Source of the DNA: Erythrobacter sp.
Lineage (GTDB): Bacteria; Pseudomonadota; Alphaproteobacteria; Sphingomonadales; Sphingomonadaceae
DNA: 6,729 bases
Reading direction: 5' to 3'
NCBI GenBank assembly: GCA_030731635.1
Contig: JANQTR010000040.1
Location: 1 to 6,729, forward strand
Below are positions 1 to 4,514 of this stretch, one piece after another; positions within the stretch are counted from its first letter, which is position 1; the number at the start of each line of letters is the position of its first letter. The position numbers were made by a program, and so were the translations under genes. The notes under the pieces were generated by a model. It did not search any database. It worked only from the letters and a program-made list of their open reading frames with translations, and was not told the origin of the DNA.

Positions 1-813
1 GGCGGCCTTGCGCTGTTCATCTCGCAAAGCGGGGAGACCGCCGATACGCTTGCCGCGCTGCGCCATTGCAAGGCCGAAGGGCAGACCATTGCGGTTGTCG
101 TCAACGTGCCGACCAGCTCCATGGCGCGCGAGGCTGACCTATTGCTGCCGACCCACGCTGGCCCCGAAATCGGTGTGGCTTCGACCAAGGCGTTCACCTG
201 TCAGCTTGCCGTGCTGGCCGCGCTGGCCGCGCATATGGCGGTGGCCAAGGGGCGACTGACCCGCGCTGAAGAGGCTGAAATTGTGCGCCACCTGCTCGAA
301 GCGCCCGCCGCATTAAACGCGGCGCTGGCGCATGATGATGATATCGCGGCGATGGCACACCTGATCGCACCGGCACGCGATGTGCTGTATCTGGGGCGCG
401 GACAGGATTATCCGCTGGCATTGGAGGGCGCGCTTAAGCTGAAGGAAATCAGTTATATTCACGCCGAAGGCTATGCCGCTGGGGAAATGAAACACGGTCC
501 CATCGCGCTTATCGATGACAAGGTCCCCGTGGTGGTAATCGCGCCTTCGGGCCCGCTGTTCGAAAAGACCGTTTCCAACATGGAAGAAGTGCGCGCGCGC
601 GGCGGTCAGGTGGTGTTGATTTCCGATGCCAAGGGGCTGGAGGAAGCGGGCGAGGGCTGTATCGCCACGATCGAAATGCCGGTGGTCCATCCGCTGATCG
701 CGCCGTTGGTCTATGCCATTCCGGTGCAGTTGCTGGCCTATCATGTTGCTGTGGTTAAAGGCACCGATGTCGATCAACCGCGCAATCTGGCCAAGTCGGT
801 AACCGTGGAATAG
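1..813 (+). CDS. glmS: Glutamine--fructose-6-phosphate aminotransferase (isomerizing), C-terminal part; 5' end outside window
   Basis: Cytoplasmic enzyme that makes glucosamine-6-phosphate from fructose-6-phosphate and glutamine, the first step towards UDP-GlcNAc for peptidoglycan and lipid A. The frame is open from base 1 and ends at TAG 811-813, giving 270 residues. These cover the two SIS (sugar isomerase) domains; the N-terminal glutaminase domain (about 340 residues, judged against the ~608-residue E. coli enzyme) lies upstream of the window. Visible motifs are the sugar-phosphate loop SQSGET (residues 8-13, matching E. coli 347-352), EIGVASTKAF in SIS1, and the SIS2 block LEGALKLKEISYIHAE. 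The last holds E142, K146 and E149 (E. coli E481, K485, E488), with H165 (H504) after it. The C-terminal tail ends DQPRNLAKSVTVE, with R261 and the Schiff-base lysine K265 (E. coli R599, K603). All isomerase catalytic positions are intact, so the gene looks functional. A cyclic-di-GMP gene follows 68 bp downstream on the same strand. Confidence 0.97.
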   Translation, partial: GGLALFISQSGETADTLAALRHCKAEGQTIAVVVNVPTSSMAREADLLLPTHAGPEIGVASTKAFTCQLAVLAALAAHMAVAKGRLTRAEEAEIVRHLLEAPAALNAALAHDDDIAAMAHLIAPARDVLYLGRGQDYPLALEGALKLKEISYIHAEGYAAGEMKHGPIALIDDKVPVVVIAPSGPLFEKTVSNMEEVRARGGQVVLISDAKGLEEAGEGCIATIEMPVVHPLIAPLVYAIPVQLLAYHVAVVKGTDVDQPRNLAKSVTVE

Positions 814-819
814 GGTTCT

Positions 820-834
820 CCCCGTTTGACGGGG
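820..834 (+). terminator. Small GC hairpin after glmS, possible weak terminator
   Basis: CCCCGT (820-825) and ACGGGG (829-834) form a perfect 6 bp stem with a 3-base loop, starting 7 bases after the glmS stop. There is no run of T after it (TGTTAG follows), so it is not a textbook intrinsic terminator. It may only pause polymerase or protect the transcript's 3' end. It overlaps the -35 of the candidate promoter for the next gene. Confidence 0.3.
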
Positions 835-854
835 TGTTAGCGGCCCCCGAAAAT
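826..854 (+). promoter_or_regulatory. Candidate sigma70-type promoter for the GGDEF-EAL gene
   Basis: TTGACG (826-831, 5 of 6 to TTGACA) is followed after 17 bp by GAAAAT (849-854, 4 of 6 to TATAAT). Transcription would begin near 861, leaving a leader of about 20 nt before the TTG codon at 882. The -35 element shares bases with the hairpin behind glmS. It was found by eye only. The alternative is simple read-through from glmS. Confidence 0.4.
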
Positions 855-881
855 CTTCAGAACTTTACCGCAACCTAACGT

Positions 882-3257
882 TTGGCGGTTAATCGCGATA
901 AGGTGATCGAAGCATCTCCCTCGCCTCCCGCCGCCAATCCGGCCAACCTGTCGCTGACCGCCGTTCTCGGCCTGTCGGACAAGGGTGATTCGGACTGGGC
1001 GCGGCTGCGCGGCCTGCAATATTCGGCGCTGGCGAAGCTGTCGTTTTACCGGGTGTTTTCCCACTCTGTGCTGGCGGTGTTTGTCGCACAGATTTTCATG
1101 AATTCGGTGGGCCTGCTGGGCATTGCGGCATGGTTGGCGCTGCTCGCTACGGTTCAGGTGCGCGGTTACAAGATCGACCGCACGCTTGCCGATACCGAAC
1201 GGCGGCGAATCACACGTACGGAATTCAAACAGCAGACCGTAGCCGCGGCGATGTCGGCAGCGGCATGGGCCGTCGCGGTGGTAGTGTTCCCGTTCTTTGG
1301 AACGCCGGGCGATCTGATGGCGATGCTGATGGTCGTTGCGGTGATGGTGGTGGGCGCGGTGTTTTTCTACACGGCGGCGCCGCTCGGCATTTTGTGTTTT
1401 ATCGCGATTGTTGGGGTGGCAGCGATGCTTCACCTCGGGCTGGCGGGCTATTGGATGGCGATGGTGGGCATGCTGATGTTCTTACTGGCCGCGATGCTGG
1501 GAACGATCGAAGTCGGGCGCACCTATCTGGCCGCCCGCATGGCCGAAGCCGTGGTGCTGGAAAAGGACGCGGTCGTATCTCTATTGTTGCGCGAGTTCGA
1601 GGAAAACGAGGCGGACTGGCTGTGGGAAATCGATCCTGCACGCCGCCTGCGCTCGGTCAGCCCGCGCTTTGCCTTTGCGCTGGGCCGGACGCAGGCAGAC
1701 ATCGAGGCGCGCCCGCTGCTGGAAATGATCGCAGGCCCCAAGTGGCAGACCGGGCAATTCCCGCCCAGCCTGCATGATCTGGCCGAGCGGCTGAAAAATC
1801 GTGAGAATTTCTCAAACCTGCTGGTCGAAGTTTCGATCCAGGGTGAAGAACGGTGGTGGGAATTATCCGGCACGCCGATGCGCGATGAACTTGGCCGTTT
1901 TGCCGGGTTTCGCGGTGTCGGATCGGATGTGACCGAACAACGCAAATCATCCGAGAAAATTGCCTATCTGGCGCGCTATGACACGCTGACGCAGCTGCCC
2001 AACCGCCTGCAATTGACCGAAGCGCTGGGCGAGGCGATCCGTTATTCCTACCAGTGGCGTTCACGCTGCGCGCTGCTGATGGTTGACCTTGACCGGTTCA
2101 AGGCGGTCAATGATTCGCTCGGCCACCTGACCGGCGACAAGCTGTTGGCGCAGGTTTCTGCGCGGCTGCAATCGCTGATGGGCGACAACGAGATGTGCGG
2201 GCGATTGGGCGGCGATGAATTTGCTATTGTCGTGCGCGATGTCGGACCGCCCGGATCAGTGCGCGCTTTGGCCAGCCGGGTGATCGATCGCTTGTCCGAA
2301 CCCTATCAGGTCGACCATCACACGCTCCATGTCGGGGCCAGCGTTGGATCGGCCGAGGGGCCGCGCGATGGGTGCAGCGTTGAAGAACTGATGCGCAACG
2401 CTGACCTTGCACTGTATCAGGCCAAGGACCTTGGCGGCGGGGAACATTGCCTGTTTGAGCCAGCCCTGCATGCCTCTGCCGAAGAACGCCGCAAGCTAGA
2501 AGTCGCACTGCGCAAGGCGCTGGGCCGTGACGAGATGATCCTGCATTATCAGCCGGTGGTTGATGCACGCAGCGAACGGGTGGTGAGCTTTGAAGCCTTG
2601 GTGCGCTGGAACAGCAAGGATCACGGCTTTATCAGCCCGGGCAAGTTCATCCCGCTCGCCGAAGACACGCGTTTGATCGTGCCGATTGGCAAGTGGGTCA
2701 TGCGCAAAGCCTGCGAAGAAGCGCGCAATTGGCCCGATCACGTCAAGGTCAATGTCAATGTGTCGCCCGAACAGCTGCTTGAACCCGGCTTCCACGAAGA
2801 GGTGGTCGAAGCGCTGGCAGCCACCGGCCTCAGGCCCGAGCGGCTGGAGCTGGAAGTGACCGAAAGCATCTTCCTGCGCGACGCCAGCATCGCCCGCAAC
2901 GCACTTGAACATGTGATGGCGCTAGGCTGTTCGGTGGCGCTGGATGATTTCGGTACGGGCTATTCTTCGCTTGGTTATCTGCGCAAGCTGCGGTTTTCGA
3001 CGATCAAGGTGGATCGCTCATTTGTGCAGGGCGCGGCGACCGGTAGCAGGGAAAGCCTGGCTATCATCAATGCCGTGGTTGCGATGGCCAACAGCCTCGA
3101 CATGTCGACCACCGCCGAAGGGGTGGAAACCGCGCAAGAGGCTGAACTGATTCGCAACCTGGGCTGCGACAAGATCCAGGGGTTCTATTTTGGCCGCCCG
3201 ATGACATCGGAAGATGCGCTCAAGCTGTTCGACAGGCCGCGCGTTCGGCAGGCCTGA
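882..3257 (+). CDS. Membrane-bound PAS-GGDEF-EAL protein (cyclic-di-GMP cyclase/phosphodiesterase)
   Basis: A 791-residue inner-membrane protein predicted to make and/or degrade cyclic-di-GMP. After a ~50-residue cytoplasmic start, hydrophobic stretches at about 59-75, 77-94, 118-139, 144-163, 166-184 and 187-209 suggest six membrane spans. A charged helical linker (210-240) leads to a PAS domain (about 242-355, DWLWEID near its start, PAC-like end GFRGVGSDVTEQ). The GGDEF domain (about 360-525) has the metal/GTP motif DLDRFKAVND (402-411) and intact GGDEF (443-447). It lacks an RxxD I-site (GDNE at the aligned place) and has GGG at 518-520 where GRN is usual. The EAL domain (about 540-785) looks fully catalytic: EAL 571-573, N626, E658/E661, DDFGTG 688-693, K709 and D711, E746, and Q766. 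The start is uncertain. TTG 882 is the first start codon after an in-frame TAA at 876-878; GTG 903 is the alternative; neither has a clear Shine-Dalgarno sequence. The family is certain; the net activity and PAS ligand are unknown. Confidence 0.96.
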   Translation: MAVNRDKVIEASPSPPAANPANLSLTAVLGLSDKGDSDWARLRGLQYSALAKLSFYRVFSHSVLAVFVAQIFMNSVGLLGIAAWLALLATVQVRGYKIDRTLADTERRRITRTEFKQQTVAAAMSAAAWAVAVVVFPFFGTPGDLMAMLMVVAVMVVGAVFFYTAAPLGILCFIAIVGVAAMLHLGLAGYWMAMVGMLMFLLAAMLGTIEVGRTYLAARMAEAVVLEKDAVVSLLLREFEENEADWLWEIDPARRLRSVSPRFAFALGRTQADIEARPLLEMIAGPKWQTGQFPPSLHDLAERLKNRENFSNLLVEVSIQGEERWWELSGTPMRDELGRFAGFRGVGSDVTEQRKSSEKIAYLARYDTLTQLPNRLQLTEALGEAIRYSYQWRSRCALLMVDLDRFKAVNDSLGHLTGDKLLAQVSARLQSLMGDNEMCGRLGGDEFAIVVRDVGPPGSVRALASRVIDRLSEPYQVDHHTLHVGASVGSAEGPRDGCSVEELMRNADLALYQAKDLGGGEHCLFEPALHASAEERRKLEVALRKALGRDEMILHYQPVVDARSERVVSFEALVRWNSKDHGFISPGKFIPLAEDTRLIVPIGKWVMRKACEEARNWPDHVKVNVNVSPEQLLEPGFHEEVVEALAATGLRPERLELEVTESIFLRDASIARNALEHVMALGCSVALDDFGTGYSSLGYLRKLRFSTIKVDRSFVQGAATGSRESLAIINAVVAMANSLDMSTTAEGVETAQEAELIRNLGCDKIQGFYFGRPMTSEDALKLFDRPRVRQA

Positions 3258-3285
3258 GGCAGGCGGTCAGCATTGGCGGTCAGGC
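3252..3285. terminator. Convergent gap with weak inverted repeats, possible bidirectional terminator
   Basis: Only 30 bp separate the stops of the convergent GGDEF-EAL gene (3257) and purQ (3288). GCCTGA (3252-3257) pairs with TCAGGC (3280-3285) across 22 bases. Alternatively GCCTG (3252-3256) pairs with CAGGC (3260-3264) across a 3-base loop. The segment also has GGCGGTCAG twice (3262-3270, 3275-3283). No T-run follows on either strand, so termination here is a weak suggestion. Confidence 0.22.
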
Positions 3286-3287
3286 GT

Positions 3288-3977
3288 TTATGCACTGACC
3301 AGCTGGTTGAGCATACTTTCGAACAATCGCCGCCCGTCGGTTCCGCCCAGGCCTGCGACCGCTGCCGGTTCGATGGCGCGTTCGGGATGGGGCATCATGC
3401 CCAGAACGCGGCCATTGGCGCTCAGCACCCCGGCAATATCGCGCGCCGATCCGTTGCAGCTTTCCGCATAGCGGAACGCAACGCGGCCTTCGCCTTCGAT
3501 CCGGTCCAGCGTATCGGCGTCAGCGTAGAAATTGCCATCATGATGCGCGACCGGGATGCGCACATGTTCGCCCTGCGTATAGCCGGCGGTGAACAGCGTT
3601 CCGGTGTTTTCGACTGTCAAACCCACGGTGCGGCAGATGAACCGTTGCCCGGCATTGCGCAGCAACGCACCGGGCAGCAGCCGCGCTTCGGTCAACACCT
3701 GAAAGCCGTTGCACACACCCAGCACGGGCACGCCGCGTGTCGCTGCAGCAACCACGGCACGCATGATCGGGCTGTTGGCCGCCATCGCGCCTGATCGCAG
3801 GTAATCACCGTAAGAAAATCCGCCGGGCAGCGCGATCAGATCAAGCTGGCCCGGCAGGTCAGCATCGCCGTGCCACATGCGGAGGGCGGGTGTGCCCGAC
3901 ACTGCTTCCAGTGCCGTCGCCATGTCCCGGTCGCAATTGGAGCCGGGGAAAGTGATGACCGCCGCCCGGAACGCCAT
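3288..3977 (-). CDS. purQ: Phosphoribosylformylglycinamidine synthase, glutaminase subunit PurQ
   Basis: Class I glutamine amidotransferase subunit of FGAM synthase, the fourth step of purine synthesis: FGAR + glutamine + ATP gives FGAM. PurQ hydrolyses glutamine and feeds ammonia to PurL, with PurS as bridge. The 229 residues match the usual length. Visible motifs are the N-terminal ITFPGSNCDRD (8-18), LPGGFSYGDYLR (50-61, oxyanion region), the nucleophile elbow GVCNGFQ with C89 (87-93), and MPHPER with H197 and E199, which completes the Cys-His-Glu triad. The ATG at 3977-3975 overlaps the purS stop by one base (TGATG), which implies translational coupling, and no independent Shine-Dalgarno is obvious. 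The gene is last in its operon and converges on the cyclic-di-GMP gene, so purL is not cotranscribed downstream as it is in some bacteria. It is intact and the identity is firm. Confidence 0.97.
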   Translation of the reverse strand: MAFRAAVITFPGSNCDRDMATALEAVSGTPALRMWHGDADLPGQLDLIALPGGFSYGDYLRSGAMAANSPIMRAVVAAATRGVPVLGVCNGFQVLTEARLLPGALLRNAGQRFICRTVGLTVENTGTLFTAGYTQGEHVRIPVAHHDGNFYADADTLDRIEGEGRVAFRYAESCNGSARDIAGVLSANGRVLGMMPHPERAIEPAAVAGLGGTDGRRLFESMLNQLVSA

Positions 3978-4222
3978 CAGTTCGCGCTCTCGCTAGCGCC
4001 CTCGATCGTGAAGCTTTCGATCACGGTGTTGGCGAGCAGCTTTTCGCACATCTGTCGGATCGTCGCTTCATCCGTGCCATCAGTCACATCGAGTTCGATC
4101 AAGCGGCCGATGCGGACGTCCTCGACGCCTGCAAAGCCCATGCCTTCGAGCGCGTGGTGCACTGCGCGGCCCTGCGGGTCGAGCACACCGGGCTTCAATC
4201 GGACAAGAACGCGCACTTGCAT
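3977..4222 (-). CDS. purS: Phosphoribosylformylglycinamidine synthase, small subunit PurS
   Basis: The 81-residue PurS subunit has no catalytic site of its own. As a dimer it holds PurQ and PurL together in the three-part FGAM synthase found in alphaproteobacteria, Gram-positives and archaea. Typical features are the start MQVRVLVRLKPGVLDPQG (1-18), the helix AVHHALEGMGF (20-30), the strand VEDVRIGRLIELDV (33-46) and the end KLLANTVIESFTIE (61-74). Length and layout match the family. The start ATG (4222-4220) has GGAG 8 nt upstream. Its TGA overlaps the purQ start by one base. purS is the first gene of the operon. The next gene upstream is a divergent receptor gene, so purC, often found in front of purS in relatives, is not adjacent here (the comparison is from memory). 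Confidence 0.95.
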   Translation of the reverse strand: MQVRVLVRLKPGVLDPQGRAVHHALEGMGFAGVEDVRIGRLIELDVTDGTDEATIRQMCEKLLANTVIESFTIEGASESAN

Positions 4223-4230
4223 GGCTGAGG

Positions 4231-4234
4231 CTCC
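4231..4234 (-). promoter_or_regulatory. Ribosome binding site of purS
   Basis: Read on the minus strand, GGAG stands 8 nt before the ATG of purS. This supports the start at 4222 and is the clearest Shine-Dalgarno sequence in the window. Confidence 0.7.
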
Positions 4235-4260
4235 ATTGTCGCCGGGGGGGAATGTGGCGT

Positions 4261-4270
4261 CGCTATAGCG
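4261..4270. repeat. 10-bp perfect palindrome CGCTATAGCG over the purS -10
   Basis: CGCTATAGCG is identical on both strands and contains the proposed purS -10. It could be an operator half or site, but a 10-bp palindrome can arise by chance, so the function is unproven. Confidence 0.4.
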
Positions 4271-4289
4271 TCACCGCGCGTGGGTGCAA
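4262..4289 (-). promoter_or_regulatory. Candidate promoter of purSQ
   Basis: On the minus strand TTGCAC (4289-4284) and TATAGC (4267-4262, 4 of 6 to TATAAT) are 16 bp apart. Transcription would start near 4255, giving a leader of about 33 nt that includes the seven-G run. The -35 is poor (3 of 6). The -10 lies inside the palindrome CGCTATAGCG, and a GGTGAC lies in the spacer. Confidence 0.35.
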
Positions 4290-4466
4290 TCGCGCTGATC
4301 ATGCTTCTGCACCATGCAGACACCTCGGCCTTTGTCATAAAGTGGTCGAAAACAGGGCGTGATTGTCACCCTGATGCAACAACCGCCAAAAGATTGCCGT
4401 GTAACCACCGATTGCGCACGTCCGGGGCGCACCGTCACCTCGCGCGAATCAGGCAAAACTGTCACC
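4270..4466 (+). repeat. Four copies of GTCACC upstream of the receptor gene
   Basis: GTCACC occurs at 4270-4275, 4365-4370, 4434-4439 and 4461-4466. The last two extend to an identical 10-mer, GTCACCTCGC (4434-4443, 4461-4470), with a 27 bp period. The first copy is followed by GCGCG and the third by TCGCGCG. They could be direct-repeat binding sites. The hexamer also occurs inside the receptor's coding sequence as Val-Thr codons, so it is not confined to this region. Confidence 0.45.
4306..4320. repeat. Inverted repeat TCTGCA-CCA-TGCAGA
   Basis: Perfect 6 bp arms (4306-4311, 4315-4320) are separated by 3 bases. The centre is about 24 bp upstream of the proposed purS -35, a position suited to an activator or repressor dimer. 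No known regulator site was recognised. Confidence 0.45.
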
Positions 4467-4501
4467 TCGCCAGGCACACCTACTCTCCACCCGATCAGAC
4501 C

Positions 4502-4507
4502 AAGGGG
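4502..4507 (+). promoter_or_regulatory. Ribosome binding site of the TonB-dependent receptor gene
   Basis: AAGGGG ends 7 nt before the ATG at 4515. It fixes that ATG as the start, rather than the in-frame ATG at 4563, which would cut into the signal peptide. Confidence 0.6.
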
Positions 4508-4514
4508 TTGTTCG

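Larger units (their letters stand above)
4223..4514. promoter_or_regulatory. Divergent control region between purS and the TonB-dependent receptor
   Basis: These 292 bp contain no convincing gene; a 68-codon minus-strand reading frame within them (4271-4477) has no recognisable family. The region holds the purS ribosome site and a candidate purS promoter, two perfect short dyads (4261-4270, 4306-4320), a run of seven G (4244-4250), four GTCACC copies and the receptor's ribosome site. For the receptor, the best promoter I can find is weak: CTGTCA (4459-4464), 16 bp, TACTCT (4481-4486). TTGTCA at 4332 and at 4364 are possible -35 elements without a good -10 partner. An extracytoplasmic or other alternative sigma factor cannot be excluded. 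Confidence 0.6.

Noticed and set aside
837..1433. 198-codon minus-strand frame opposite the membrane part of the GGDEF-EAL gene
   Set aside because: It is very rich in His, Arg and Gln, as expected for the reverse of hydrophobic coding sequence, with no family signature.
3262..3283. Direct repeat GGCGGTCAG x2 between the convergent genes, considered as an attachment site
   Set aside because: It is only 9 bp and has no integrase or mobile gene nearby, so it is more likely chance or part of a weak terminator.
3273..3794. 173-codon plus-strand frame opposite purQ
   Set aside because: purQ is unmistakable on the other strand, and this frame has no motifs.
4271..4477. 68-codon minus-strand frame in the divergent intergenic region
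   Set aside because: I found no good ribosome site or known family, and it would overlap the proposed purS promoter and the repeats.
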